A stretch of DNA of 64,000 nt, taken from positions 1 to 64,000 of the forward strand of contig CALXKU010000012.1 of the NCBI GenBank assembly GCA_944389025.1, written 5' to 3'. Below the pieces are notes generated by a model, which ran no database searches, had not been told where the DNA came from, and saw only the letters and a list, made by a program, of their open reading frames with translations. This DNA is from an uncultured Spirochaetaceae bacterium. GTDB lineage: Bacteria > Spirochaetota > Spirochaetia > Sphaerochaetales > Sphaerochaetaceae. Shown piece by piece: positions 17,197 through 27,187 of the stretch. A program made the position numbers and the translations under genes. The number at the start of each line of letters is the position of its first letter. Position 1 is the first letter of the stretch.

Positions 17197-18303
17197 ATGA
17201 AAAAAGTACTTACTGTTCTTTTAGTAGTTCTTCTCGCTACAACAACTGTATTCGCAGCAATGAACGTTAGCGGAAGATTTAGAACGGGTTACAAATTCAG
17301 TTTCAACGACGGTTTCGCAGCTGAGGGCTGGAAAGAAAACACGGAAGCAAAGTTCTCACTTAAGGTTTCTGACGATGCAGGTATCTGGACTGTAAGCCTG
17401 AAGGATTGGGGTGAAGGAGCTCTCGATTCTGATGACAAGATCAAGGCAAACCTTTCTCTTAACTTCACGAATCTTCTCGCTGCTAACGGTGTTGATCTCG
17501 GAGATTTCGACATCTCTGCAAGCATCGGTGCAAACGGAGCAATGACAGCTCTCTCAGCATACAACGACGTAACAGGCGATGAGATTTACAAGGTTAAGAA
17601 CAACGGTGCATATTCATCAGAGCTTGCTGTTGGATACGGCGACCTCATCCAGGCAAAGATCAACATTGATCCTACATATGAGCCTACAAAGAAGATGCCA
17701 GTTGCTCTCAGCGTAATGTCAACACCTGTTAGCGGAGTAAGCGTATCTGCAGTATATGCATACAACGGACTTATCTATCAGGTCGACAAGGATACGAAGG
17801 TTCCAGCAGACCATGTTCTTGGTTTCGCTGTTAATGCAGACTTCGCAGCTCTCTTCGGACTTGACTTCCAGCTTGGCTTAGCAGCTTATGATAACGTTGG
17901 ATTTGGTTACTACAAAGAAGAAGTAGTAGGAAAAGATGACGCTGGAAAAGATAAATATGACTTTGTTGCACAGGACAAGAACGTCAACACATTCGCAGCA
18001 GCAGTATATGGTGGCGTAGATCTCGTTGATGCATACTTCGAACTCAGAATGAACAATGAGCTCGTTAAGAATGGAACATCAACATTCGGTATGAAGTCAC
18101 AGGTCAATCTCAACCTTGTTGAGAACCTCAAGCTTGATGTTTACTTCAACATTGGTAACTTCGCAAAGACAGCTGATACATACGCAGTTGGTGGTGATGT
18201 TTCCTACACGATCTCTGGCGTAGAGTTCGCAGGAAATGTTGATTACACAGCTGGTGCAGAGGGTGGCTTCTCCATCACACCGAAGGTAATCATCGCATTC
18301 TAA
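17197..18303 (+). CDS. Type-2 outer-membrane beta-barrel porin-like protein, extended loop
   Basis: 368 residues, identical to the 14401 protein for about 197 residues from the signal peptide on, then diverging. It carries an inserted loop of roughly 20 residues rich in Lys, Asp and Glu (GYYKEEVVGKDDAGKDKYDF) where the other copy has only LKDGG. The barrel ends KVIIAF. The pattern of a shared 5' part and a variable 3' part with a loop insertion suggests partial gene conversion. Confidence 0.82.
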   Translation: MKKVLTVLLVVLLATTTVFAAMNVSGRFRTGYKFSFNDGFAAEGWKENTEAKFSLKVSDDAGIWTVSLKDWGEGALDSDDKIKANLSLNFTNLLAANGVDLGDFDISASIGANGAMTALSAYNDVTGDEIYKVKNNGAYSSELAVGYGDLIQAKINIDPTYEPTKKMPVALSVMSTPVSGVSVSAVYAYNGLIYQVDKDTKVPADHVLGFAVNADFAALFGLDFQLGLAAYDNVGFGYYKEEVVGKDDAGKDKYDFVAQDKNVNTFAAAVYGGVDLVDAYFELRMNNELVKNGTSTFGMKSQVNLNLVENLKLDVYFNIGNFAKTADTYAVGGDVSYTISGVEFAGNVDYTAGAEGGFSITPKVIIAF

Positions 18304-18326
18304 TTGAATAACAATGCTTATCTTGA

Positions 18327-18351
18327 CCGGATCCTTAGGGGTCCGGTTTTT
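18327..18351 (+). terminator. Terminator after porin 17197
   Basis: CCGGATCC-TTAG-GGGTCCGG hairpin followed by TTTTTG, the same as at 15462. Confidence 0.88.
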
Positions 18352-18476
18352 GTGTTTTATACAATCTTGCTTTGATTATGATATTAATAATTTATTACAC
18401 GGCATAATATGTAACATAATGAGAGCGATCGACGCCTCCTTATTTCGTATAGGTGATTAAATGACTGTGTACGCTG

Positions 18477-19340
18477 TTACTCTTTAGCAGTTTTATTGTT
18501 ATAGAGGAACATCAATATCGCCATCAGAATGATGATTGTATAACCAATCAGGCTCAGATAATCTGGAATCTGATCAAACATTATAAAGCCATATATTGCG
18601 GCAAATATTATCTGGGAATAGTCATAGACTGATATCTCTTTTGCTGGAGCGAAAGTATAGGCTGCCGTTACTGCAAACTGTCCTCCTGCAGCGGCTGCTC
18701 CTGCAAGCAATAGATATATCAACTGAGTGAGACTCATCGAGTGAAAATCGAATATCATATAGGGAACAGTTACAAGACACGAAAAAGCAGAAAAGAAAAA
18801 TACGATTCGGCTTCCTTTTTCTCCTCTTGTTCCAAGTTTTCTCACGCATGTATATGCTAAACCAGCGCCAAGCCCACCAAGGAATCCGATTCCTGCAGCA
18901 AACATGTTTACGTTACTGAACGATGGCTTCATTACGAACATTGAGCCGATAAAAGCGCCTAATACAATTAGAGCCTGCTGCAATGAGACTTTTTCCTTCA
19001 TCATGAAAATACTGAATATTATGACAAAGAATGGGCTCATTTTATTCAGCATAGTGGCATCTGAGAGCATCAAGTGATCTATGGCAAAGAAATTTCCAAG
19101 GATTCCAACCGTTCCAGCAATGGCTCTTATAAGCATTAATGGCAAATTACCTTTTTCCCATTTGAAGCCATCCTTTGCCCTAACAATCATGATGAAGGCA
19201 ATCAACATTGCTACAAAGTTTCTGAAAAAGCTCTTTTCAATTGAAGGCAAATCGCCTGCAAGTCGTACGAACATGTTCATAGTAGCAAAGCAGAACGCTG
19301 AAGTCAGAATGCAAAGAATTCCCTTATATTTTCTATCCAT
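18477..19340 (-). CDS. DMT-superfamily transporter (EamA domains)
   Basis: 287 residues with ten hydrophobic segments in two EamA repeats; the first contains SFFRNFVAMLIAF and the second YTFAPAKEISVYDYSQIIFA. It exports or imports small metabolites across the inner membrane; the substrate is unknown. I chose the ATG at 19340. The longer frame would start with the TTG of a perfect -35 box (19371-19376), and the -10 TATGAA (19348-19353) lies 17 bp on, so transcription should start at about the ATG. Confidence 0.85.
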   Translation of the reverse strand: MDRKYKGILCILTSAFCFATMNMFVRLAGDLPSIEKSFFRNFVAMLIAFIMIVRAKDGFKWEKGNLPLMLIRAIAGTVGILGNFFAIDHLMLSDATMLNKMSPFFVIIFSIFMMKEKVSLQQALIVLGAFIGSMFVMKPSFSNVNMFAAGIGFLGGLGAGLAYTCVRKLGTRGEKGSRIVFFFSAFSCLVTVPYMIFDFHSMSLTQLIYLLLAGAAAAGGQFAVTAAYTFAPAKEISVYDYSQIIFAAIYGFIMFDQIPDYLSLIGYTIIILMAILMFLYNNKTAKE

Positions 19341-19347
19341 ATGATAT

Positions 19348-19376
19348 TTCATAGAAAAAGCATGAATTATTGTCAA
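19348..19376 (-). promoter_or_regulatory. Consensus promoter of the DMT transporter gene
   Basis: TTGACA (19376-19371), 17 bp, TATGAA (19353-19348). Seven bases separate the -10 from the ATG at 19340, which predicts a leaderless or nearly leaderless mRNA. Confidence 0.65.
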
Positions 19377-19401
19377 TGATGTTCAGACCGTATAAGAAAA
19401 G

Positions 19402-19430
19402 AGAAACCCCTCACCACAGAGGCAAGGGGA
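19402..19430 (-). terminator. Terminator of porin 19459
   Basis: On the minus strand: CCCCTTGCCTC-TGT-GGTGAGGGG followed by TTTCTC, like the hairpins after the type-1 island porins. Confidence 0.75.
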
Positions 19431-19458
19431 GGCAAAAAGATTTCTAGTCGTTCTGCTA

Positions 19459-20556
19459 TTAGAATGAGACAGATACGTTTGGTGTGATTGTGAATCCAGC
19501 CTTACCAAACTGGTTGTAAGCGCCAGAAACCTCATCTCCTGCATACTCAACGATAACTGAGTAGTCAAGTCCACCAAATGATGTTCCTACAGAAGCTCCA
19601 ACATAATATGTCTTGCTGAAGTTCTTGAGGTTATCAGCACCGAACCATGCCTTTACGTCTACGACATCAAGGTCTACTGTAACACCTGCTTCGAGGTAAT
19701 GCTGAGCATCTTCCTTGTCGAGCTTCTGGAATGCATACTCTACGTATCCTGAAACAAGATCAACGCCACCATAGATTGTTGCAGCTGTTGTGTTGAGCTT
19801 GTCATCGAGCTGGTATCTCTCAGATGCAGATACACCAACGTTGAAATCGAGGCCGAGAAGAGAGCCAAGATTTACGTCAATTGCAGCACCAACAACATCC
19901 TTTGATGTGATTGTTTCTTTTTCTTCAGTCTCAGGGTCAATTACTTTGAGTTCATAAAGATTCCAGTCAGCCTTCTTATTCTCAGCACCATGTGCATAGT
20001 CTACAGATACTTTGAGGCCTTCAATCGGTGCTGATAATGCAGATACTGCCATTGAATTTACAGGTCCGATGTTTGCATTCCAAGCACCAGCAACAGTTAC
20101 ATAGTTTTCATAAGCAACCTGAGCAACAAAGTGTGTTGTACCGCCAACTGTTCTAACTCTGTCAACATTGTTGCCAGAAGCATTGTTGTAAGCTCTGAGT
20201 GTAGTATATCTGTCGTTATATACTGTTGAAAGGTCGATATCTACAGGAAGGGTTGTTCCGAATGCTGCATTAAGAGCTTCCGAGAAACCGATTGTCAGGT
20301 CAGCACCCCATGCTCCTGAAGCATCGAAATTACCAATCGTATTGAAATTGATTGACCAGAGACCATTTTCATCAGCAACGCCAAGCTTAAGAGATGCAGC
20401 GTCTGTGCTGTTGCCATCATCTCCATAGTACTCAACACTCCAATGGTCATTGTAGTTAAGCTCAGCACCAGCAGTTAATGAACCACTGAAGGAAACAGCG
20501 AATACAGTTGTACATGCGAGAAGTGCAACTGCGAGAATTGTAAGTATCTTTTTCAT
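19459..20556 (-). CDS. Type-1 outer-membrane beta-barrel porin-like protein outside the island
   Basis: 365 residues. The signal peptide MKKILTILAVALLACTTVFA is the same as that of the island type-1 porins, and so is the strand motif YTTLRAYNNASGN. The barrel ends NVSVSF. It reads in the opposite direction and lacks the 75-bp leader; it has its own consensus promoter and a structured untranslated region. This is probably the stable chromosomal relative of the recombining island copies. Confidence 0.82.
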   Translation of the reverse strand: MKKILTILAVALLACTTVFAVSFSGSLTAGAELNYNDHWSVEYYGDDGNSTDAASLKLGVADENGLWSINFNTIGNFDASGAWGADLTIGFSEALNAAFGTTLPVDIDLSTVYNDRYTTLRAYNNASGNNVDRVRTVGGTTHFVAQVAYENYVTVAGAWNANIGPVNSMAVSALSAPIEGLKVSVDYAHGAENKKADWNLYELKVIDPETEEKETITSKDVVGAAIDVNLGSLLGLDFNVGVSASERYQLDDKLNTTAATIYGGVDLVSGYVEYAFQKLDKEDAQHYLEAGVTVDLDVVDVKAWFGADNLKNFSKTYYVGASVGTSFGGLDYSVIVEYAGDEVSGAYNQFGKAGFTITPNVSVSF

Positions 20557-20581
20557 ACTTCCTCCAAATAATACGGGGTGC

Positions 20582-20611
20582 GCACCTCAGGGCACGTATT
20601 TCCCCTTTTTT
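20582..20611 (-). promoter_or_regulatory. Structured 5' untranslated hairpin of porin 19459
   Basis: On the minus strand ATACG...CGTAT arms enclose a GGTGCGCACC self-complementary core. It lies between the predicted transcription start and GGAGGAAG. It could affect mRNA stability or bind a protein. No known riboswitch class is recognisable. Confidence 0.4.
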
Positions 20612-20628
20612 CCGTTATACAATGGTTA

Positions 20629-20658
20629 TTATAACCATCGCTACAAACCGCCGTCAAG
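20629..20658 (-). promoter_or_regulatory. Promoter of porin 19459
   Basis: TTGACG (20658-20653), 18 bp, TATAAT (20634-20629) on the minus strand. The leader to the ATG is about 65 bases. The -10 sits in a GGTTATAATAACC dyad. Confidence 0.75.
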
Positions 20659-20854
20659 TTAAAAACACATATCCTACACAATTCATTTTCTTTTTTTGTC
20701 CTAACTTGTATGGGGGTAAAAATGCATATTTTTTAACTTTAGGTATATAAAGTACTCTGTTGGTTATATTTAGTTTATTTTGAGAGTATTCTGATAGCGT
20801 TTTTATGTAAATTTGTATCTTAATTCGATAATAAATTATTTTTTATTTTTTTTG

Positions 20855-20889
20855 ACAAAAAACGGCCACCTTGTAAGAAAGATGGCCGA
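20855..20889 (-). terminator. Terminator of eno
   Basis: On the minus strand CGGCCATC and GGTGGCCG form a stem with one bulge, followed by TTTTTTG. The 20660-20854 stretch beyond it is AT-rich with no gene. Confidence 0.85.
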
Positions 20890-20908
20890 TAATTGTTGAA
20901 AGTAAAGC

Positions 20909-22237
<1,329 letters not shown>

Positions 22238-22300
22238 CTACATAAATGTAATTAGTCAAACTCGATAATATCCATATCGATATTTTCCCATCTATTCATT

Positions 22301-23434
22301 TTAGAAATCAAGGAGACTTAAGTCCACCTCTTTTTTGAGCATTTTCTGCGCTTTTAACATGTTTGCCCTGCTTCCAACCGCAACAGAGCCAACGAGCCTT
22401 TTCTCTCCATCGAGGTAAAGCGCCTCATAGCGGTTCCCGTTCTCATGGATCTTGACATCGCTGTGCGTCCTGATATCACCGATGCTGTAAGCGGGAATGC
22501 CGGAGACTTCGATAACCGCGGAAGGAGCCATGAGCTTAAGCTCCTCAGCACCGCCATCGGCATTGATGGCTGCCACCCTCGCCGTCTCAAGTGCGAAATA
22601 GACAAGACCAGGACAGAGCCCTGAGTATGATGCGGCATCTCCCACGGCATAGACATCTTTCACACTCGTCATCGCATGGCTGTCTATAATAATGGCACGC
22701 TCTGTAGCAATGCCTGTGTTTTTTGCAATCTCGATATCAGGGATGACACCGACGGACTCAAAGAGGGCATCGCAGCTTATATCTCTTCCATCCTCAAGAA
22801 GCACGGAATCTTTTCCATAGGCTTTTGGAGCACTTCCTTTTATGATATCTATCCCCTTCTCTTTCAATAGCTTTTCAAAAAAGAGGGAGGATTTCTCATC
22901 AAGCTGACGCGGAAGAAGATGCTCCGCGCTTTCTATGACGGATACCCGGGAGCCGCACTTTTCCTTTATTGCCGAGGCAAGCTCGAGGCCGAGAAGACCA
23001 GCACCGACAACAACAGGATTCTTCTTGTTCTCACAAGTTGCGATTATCTCATCCGCATCAGAGAGTGTTCTGAGCGTATGAGGAACAAGACCATCTGTTG
23101 GAAGGGAAAGATTCCTTGCTCTGCTACCTGTTGCTATGATAAGCGCGTCATAGCTAATCTCTTTTTTATCAGAGAGTGTTACGCTCTTGTTCCTGACATC
23201 GATCGACGTAGCATTTGATGCAATTACGTTAAGCCCTTTTTCCGCGTATTTTGTTAACTTATCTTCCGTAAAGAGGGACCGTGAGACGCTGCCTTTCACA
23301 TACTCAGGAAGGCGCGGCCTCGGATATGGACCGTACGGCTCACCTTTTATCAAGGTCACATCTCCCCTTTCCTTCTTAAAGAGCTCGGAGAGAGCTCTCT
23401 CCGATGCGATACCGTTACCTATTATGACTATCAT
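22301..23434 (-). CDS. FAD/NAD(P)-dependent pyridine nucleotide-disulphide oxidoreductase
   Basis: 377 residues with an N-terminal FAD-binding IIGNGIASERALSEL, the ATGSRARNL motif, a second Rossmann fold VVGAGLLGLELASAI for NAD(P)H, and the FAD-ribityl motif VYAVGDAAS near residue 265. No CxxxxC redox pair is visible, so it resembles NADH-rubredoxin or nitrite-reductase-type reductases rather than thioredoxin reductase. Its start overlaps the CoA-binding protein gene by 20 bases, suggesting a shared redox or acyl-CoA role (inference). Confidence 0.85.
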   Translation of the reverse strand: MIVIIGNGIASERALSELFKKERGDVTLIKGEPYGPYPRPRLPEYVKGSVSRSLFTEDKLTKYAEKGLNVIASNATSIDVRNKSVTLSDKKEISYDALIIATGSRARNLSLPTDGLVPHTLRTLSDADEIIATCENKKNPVVVGAGLLGLELASAIKEKCGSRVSVIESAEHLLPRQLDEKSSLFFEKLLKEKGIDIIKGSAPKAYGKDSVLLEDGRDISCDALFESVGVIPDIEIAKNTGIATERAIIIDSHAMTSVKDVYAVGDAASYSGLCPGLVYFALETARVAAINADGGAEELKLMAPSAVIEVSGIPAYSIGDIRTHSDVKIHENGNRYEALYLDGEKRLVGSVAVGSRANMLKAQKMLKKEVDLSLLDF

Positions 23435-23807
23435 CGAAAGTGTACCTCCCGTCTTTTTCCAGCTCCCTTAGAACACAGCCGTTCACATAGGGAATACCCA
23501 TTTCATCAAGCTTTCTCTCTAGCTCATCAGATCCCGCTCCCGGCTGAATGATAGCATAAGCTATGCTTTTTCTCGTCTCAGAAAGGAGTTTCAGCCCTTT
23601 TACGGGATTTATGCAGAAATCGAGAAGATCAATATCCATGTCGACATCATTAATCGACTCTGCATCCGCGGGAATGGAGACGACGCCGTAACCGTTCTTT
23701 AAAAGCGCCTCTTTTATCTTATAAGCGTACTTGCTCTCATCGGTAGTGTTGCCAAGCACCACGAAATTCCTTCTTCCCCTGAGTATCTCACTTTCCATTT
23801 TTATCAA
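23415..23807 (-). CDS. CoA-binding (YccU-type) Rossmann protein
   Basis: 130 residues. RRNFVVLGNTTDESKYAYKI and the later ETRKSIAYAIIQPGAGSDEL fit the small stand-alone CoA-binding domain family, a succinyl-CoA-synthetase-like Rossmann fold. The biochemical role of the family is poorly defined. It overlaps the oxidoreductase gene downstream and the small membrane protein gene upstream (4 bases), so the three form an operon. Confidence 0.75.
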   Translation of the reverse strand: MIKMESEILRGRRNFVVLGNTTDESKYAYKIKEALLKNGYGVVSIPADAESINDVDMDIDLLDFCINPVKGLKLLSETRKSIAYAIIQPGAGSDELERKLDEMGIPYVNGCVLRELEKDGRYTFDDSHNR

Positions 23808-24028
23808 TCCCCCAGCCTTTCAAGGCTACTTTCTATGCTGTCGACAAACTTCTCAAATTCATCTTCCCTCGCTTCAAACCCATCCAGAGTACTCTCAAGC
23901 CTGTCTTCAACCGCATCCAGATCAAAGCTGGAAGAGATGAAAAGATAGCCTATGTAAATCACAAAAAGAAAGACTATGATGGAAATGACAGTCAGAAGGA
24001 ATTTAAGAACAATTTTCATACCTTTCAT
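23804..24028 (-). CDS. Small single-pass membrane protein
   Basis: 74 residues: one hydrophobic helix (about 8-32) followed by an acidic amphipathic helix rich in Glu, Asp and Leu that could form a coiled coil. No known family recognised. The stop overlaps the next start by 4 bases (translational coupling), and GT8 ends 9 bases upstream of its start. Its codon use resembles that of its neighbours. Confidence 0.7.
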   Translation of the reverse strand: MKGMKIVLKFLLTVISIIVFLFVIYIGYLFISSSFDLDAVEDRLESTLDGFEAREDEFEKFVDSIESSLERLGD

Positions 24029-24037
24029 GATGATATG

Positions 24038-24853
24038 TTAACAGCAGGAGAAAGTGCCGTCAAAAAAACTTTTAGCTTCCCTCTCATATTCATTGAAAAA
24101 CTGTCCGAGCTCCCCATGGTAGCCCTCTCTCCAAGGCTTGTTTCTTCCGCAGTAGTGTATTATCGCAGTGTTTTTCTTAACACTTTCAATGTTGATATTC
24201 CTGTCCTCCAGACGGCAAAGCGAATATATCCTGTCTGAAAGGTTATAACGGAAACTGTCAATAGTCATTATGCGATCGCGAAAGAGTATGACAAGGACAT
24301 CCTGGTCCGGAAGAAGAAGGCGTGGGCGGTTTTCCATTATCGTGTGTACTATCTCTTCTTTTGTAAAATCCTTCCTTAAAAGGGCTAGGTTCATAAGGAG
24401 CACACCGGTATTCAGGTAAGCTTTCGACTCCTCTGTCTTCAGCCTCAGGGAGTTTATCTTAGTGAGCAGTTCCCTGACATGGGTGCAACCTGCAACATAG
24501 GCTGTACCGGTATCAAGGTCATAAAGCTCCTTCAGGCTTTTTCTCACTATGATATCAGGATCAAGATAGAGCACCTTATCCACGCTCTCGGGAAGGATTG
24601 AGAAGGCAAATAGGCGGTAGTACATCTCCTCCGGATAGCGCTTAGTGGTAATGGCGCTCTCAAGGTTCATGCTAGGCCTTATCAGGGAAAATTCCATACC
24701 GCTTTCTCTCAACGGGTTGAAATCCGACATCTCAAGGTCGCGGGAAATAACGAAAACCCTTATTTTCCCATCACTGTTGTTCTTCCAGAGGGAGAAAAGC
24801 ATTATGAGCGCTATTCTCAGATAATTCCTGTTGAGGGTCAGCAATATGTCCAT
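24038..24853 (-). CDS. Glycosyltransferase family 8 protein
   Basis: 271 residues. MDILLTLNRNYLRIALIMLF begins a GT-A fold. The metal-binding D-x-D is LYLDPDIIV near residue 100, and the C-terminal HYCGRNKPW is the typical GT8 closing motif. It transfers glucose or galactose from UDP-sugar, probably to lipopolysaccharide-like or other surface glycan. It heads the operon with the small membrane protein, CoA-binding protein and oxidoreductase; the link in function is unclear. Confidence 0.85.
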   Translation of the reverse strand: MDILLTLNRNYLRIALIMLFSLWKNNSDGKIRVFVISRDLEMSDFNPLRESGMEFSLIRPSMNLESAITTKRYPEEMYYRLFAFSILPESVDKVLYLDPDIIVRKSLKELYDLDTGTAYVAGCTHVRELLTKINSLRLKTEESKAYLNTGVLLMNLALLRKDFTKEEIVHTIMENRPRLLLPDQDVLVILFRDRIMTIDSFRYNLSDRIYSLCRLEDRNINIESVKKNTAIIHYCGRNKPWREGYHGELGQFFNEYEREAKSFFDGTFSCC

Positions 24854-24854
24854 C

Positions 24855-24883
24855 TGTTTTAATCCTCCATTTTTTAATATAAT
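24855..24883 (+). promoter_or_regulatory. Candidate promoter of the ACT-DUF711 operon
   Basis: TATAAT at 24878-24883 with a weak TGTTTT 17 bp upstream. It lies in the divergent gap with the GT8 gene. AAGGA provides the ribosome site. Confidence 0.45.
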
Positions 24884-24915
24884 TGATTTTCAGATTTTAG
24901 AATAAGGATACGGCA

Positions 24916-25188
24916 ATGAAAAAAAGCATTATTACGGTCGTAGGCAAGGACCAGGTCGGGATAATCGCGAAGGTGTGCACATACCTGGCGGAGAACAATA
25001 TCAACATTCTTGACATCAGTCAGACTATCGTCGACGGATTCTTTACCATGATGATGATCACCGATACCAACGAGGCGGCAAAGAGCTTTGCACTCCTTTC
25101 CGATGAGCTCGAGAATCTTGGAAAGAGCATCGGAGTACAGATAAAGCTCCAGAGGGAAGAGATTTTCGAGAAGATGCAGAGGATCTGA
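24916..25188 (+). CDS. ACT-domain protein (UPF0237 family)
   Basis: 90 residues forming one ACT domain: [20 protein letters not shown] then [23 protein letters not shown] domains bind small ligands, often amino acids. This stand-alone family nearly always sits next to a DUF711 gene, as here, one base before the next ATG. The ligand is unknown. Confidence 0.9.
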   Translation: MKKSIITVVGKDQVGIIAKVCTYLAENNINILDISQTIVDGFFTMMMITDTNEAAKSFALLSDELENLGKSIGVQIKLQREEIFEKMQRI

Positions 25189-25189
25189 G

Positions 25190-26554
25190 ATGATAAACAT
25201 CAATGAAGTAATAGAGACTAACCGCATGATTGAGAAAGAGAATCTCGATGTTAGAACAATCACTCTCGGCCTTTCTCTGATTGGGTGCGAGACGGACGAT
25301 GTCGAGAAGACCTGTGACAACATATATAAGAGAATCACAAGCAAGGCACGAGATCTTATAAAAACAGGTGCTGAGATTGAGAAGGAATATGCGATTCCAA
25401 TCATCAACAAGAGGATATCGGTCACCCCCATTTCGATTATCGGATCCTCATGTGCAAAAAGCACAGACGACTATGTTAAGATTGCAAAGACGCTCGACAG
25501 GGCGGCAAAAGATGTCGGAGTCAACTTTCTCGGAGGCTTCTCAGCACTCCCGGCAAAGGGAATGAGCGAGAGCGAGAGGCTCCTTATCGAGAGCATTCCA
25601 GAGGCCCTTGCTGTTACGGACAATGTCTGTGCATCGGTGAACCTCGGTTCAACAAAAACAGGAATAAACATGGATGCCGTGGCCCTGATGGGTAGGATAA
25701 TCAAGGAAACGGCATATCTTACAAGGGATAGAGACAGCATAGGGTGTGCAAAACTCGTCGTATTCACTAACGCACCTGATGACAACCCGTTCATGGCAGG
25801 AGCCTTCCACGGTGTAACGGAGACGGATGCTGTGATCAATGTCGGTGTAAGCGGCCCGGGGGTTATAAAGACCGCTCTCTCAGGAGCGGAGAATCTCGAC
25901 TTCTGTGCACTCTGTGAGCTTATAAAGAAAACTGCATTCAAAATCACACGCCTTGGAGTCCTGGTTGCGGAAGAGGCATCGAAACGCCTTGGAATACCCT
26001 TCGGCATAGTCGATCTCTCGCTTGCACCAACCCCTGCAATCGGAGACAGCATCGCAGAAATCATAGAGGCCATGGGAATTGAGAAGGTTGGAGCGCCGGG
26101 AACAACTGCAGCACTCGCACTTTTAAATGACAGCGTGAAGAAAGGTGGCATAATGGCATCCTCATCAGTCGGTGGCCTTAGCGGAGCTTTCATTCCCGTG
26201 AGTGAGGATCATGGCATGATCGATGCGGTAAACAAGGGCTCTCTTACGATAGAGAAGCTTGAAGCGATGACCAGCGTATGCTCTGTCGGCCTTGATATGA
26301 TCGCAATCCCCGGAGACACGAGTGCGGAGACCATCAGCGGAATAATCGCGGATGAGATGGCTATCGGCATGATAAACCAGAAGACTACAGCAGTCCGTGT
26401 CATTCCCGCTTACGGGAAGAAAGAGGGTGAGAAGGCTGAGTTCGGAGGACTTCTGGGCGAGGCCCCGATAATGAAGGTCAACAGCTTCTCATGCGCATCC
26501 TTCATAAAGCGTGGAGGAAGAATCCCCGCCCCCATTCACAGCTTCAAGAACTGA
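25190..26554 (+). CDS. DUF711 / UPF0210 family protein
   Basis: 454 residues, the usual length. Conserved segments include [44 protein letters not shown] and [21 protein letters not shown]. The family is related in fold to pyruvate formate-lyase-like enzymes, but there is no proven reaction. Its start is one base after the ACT gene, implying tight coupling. The stop is two bases before a GNAT gene. Confidence 0.92.
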   Translation: MININEVIETNRMIEKENLDVRTITLGLSLIGCETDDVEKTCDNIYKRITSKARDLIKTGAEIEKEYAIPIINKRISVTPISIIGSSCAKSTDDYVKIAKTLDRAAKDVGVNFLGGFSALPAKGMSESERLLIESIPEALAVTDNVCASVNLGSTKTGINMDAVALMGRIIKETAYLTRDRDSIGCAKLVVFTNAPDDNPFMAGAFHGVTETDAVINVGVSGPGVIKTALSGAENLDFCALCELIKKTAFKITRLGVLVAEEASKRLGIPFGIVDLSLAPTPAIGDSIAEIIEAMGIEKVGAPGTTAALALLNDSVKKGGIMASSSVGGLSGAFIPVSEDHGMIDAVNKGSLTIEKLEAMTSVCSVGLDMIAIPGDTSAETISGIIADEMAIGMINQKTTAVRVIPAYGKKEGEKAEFGGLLGEAPIMKVNSFSCASFIKRGGRIPAPIHSFKN

Positions 26555-26555
26555 T

Positions 26556-27035
26556 ATGATAAGAAAAGCGGAAAGAGGCGACATAAATGCTCTCAGGGCC
26601 GTCTATGACGAGGCAAGGGAGAGGATGTGGGAGGATGGGAACACGAGACAGTGGAAAATCGGACATCCTCCCCTCTCCGTCATCGAAAGTGATATCTCAG
26701 GCGGATTTCTATATGTCATAGTCGAGTCGAATGAGATAGTCGGTGCCTTCTCCATCATAGGAAAGGAGCCGACTTACGATACGATTTATGACGGCTCATG
26801 GCCAGAAGGGGATTACGATTATGTGACCATTCACCGTGTCGCTGGGAAGAGAAAAGCAAGTCATGTTCTGAGGCAGGCTGTTGTTACCGCATCCCTCCTT
26901 AGTCCTGTAATACGAATTGACACCCATGTCGATAACAGGAAGATGCAAGCCCTCATACTTAAATACGGATTCACCTACTGCGGTAAGATCACACTCTTAG
27001 ACGGAAGCATGAGAATTGCGTTTCAAAAAGGATGA
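26556..27035 (+). CDS. GNAT-family N-acetyltransferase
   Basis: 159 residues. The ATG at 26556, one base after the preceding stop, starts the typical MIRKAERGDINALRAVYDEA. The acetyl-CoA site is degenerate (HRVAGKRKASHVLRQAV instead of Q/RxxGxG/A), and IDTHVDNRKMQALILKYGF is the closing GNAT motif. The acceptor is unknown. Third gene of the ACT-DUF711 operon, with a hairpin terminator 10 bases after its stop. Confidence 0.85.
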   Translation: MIRKAERGDINALRAVYDEARERMWEDGNTRQWKIGHPPLSVIESDISGGFLYVIVESNEIVGAFSIIGKEPTYDTIYDGSWPEGDYDYVTIHRVAGKRKASHVLRQAVVTASLLSPVIRIDTHVDNRKMQALILKYGFTYCGKITLLDGSMRIAFQKG

Positions 27036-27045
27036 TATTCCGCTC

Positions 27046-27074
27046 CTGATACCCTCATGGTATCAGAATCTTTT
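27046..27074 (+). terminator. Terminator of the ACT-DUF711-GNAT operon
   Basis: CTGATACC-CTCA-TGGTATCAG hairpin followed by AATCTTTT. Confidence 0.8.
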
Positions 27075-27097
27075 ACCTGAGAACAGAAACCTAGAAA

Positions 27098-27187
27098 CTA
27101 ATTTTACGGAATATTTCCTTGACTACCTAATTTTACCAAATTATAATTTTGTAAATAAATTTTAAGTAAAAATTTTTTAGGTAAAAT
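27098..27187 (+). promoter_or_regulatory. Promoter with ATTTTAC boxes before the DUF234-type ATPase
   Basis: TTGACT (27119-27124), 17 bp, TATAAT (27142-27147): a near-consensus promoter. ATTTTAC boxes lie at 27101 and 27130, and an inverted copy (GGTAAAAT) at 27180 abuts the ATG. The -10 is thus flanked by inverted ATTTTACC/GGTAAAAT sites, consistent with autoregulation. Confidence 0.65.

Noticed and set aside
25471-26193. 240-codon minus-strand open frame inside DUF711
   Set aside because: Antisense shadow of a conserved protein with third-position bias matching the plus strand.
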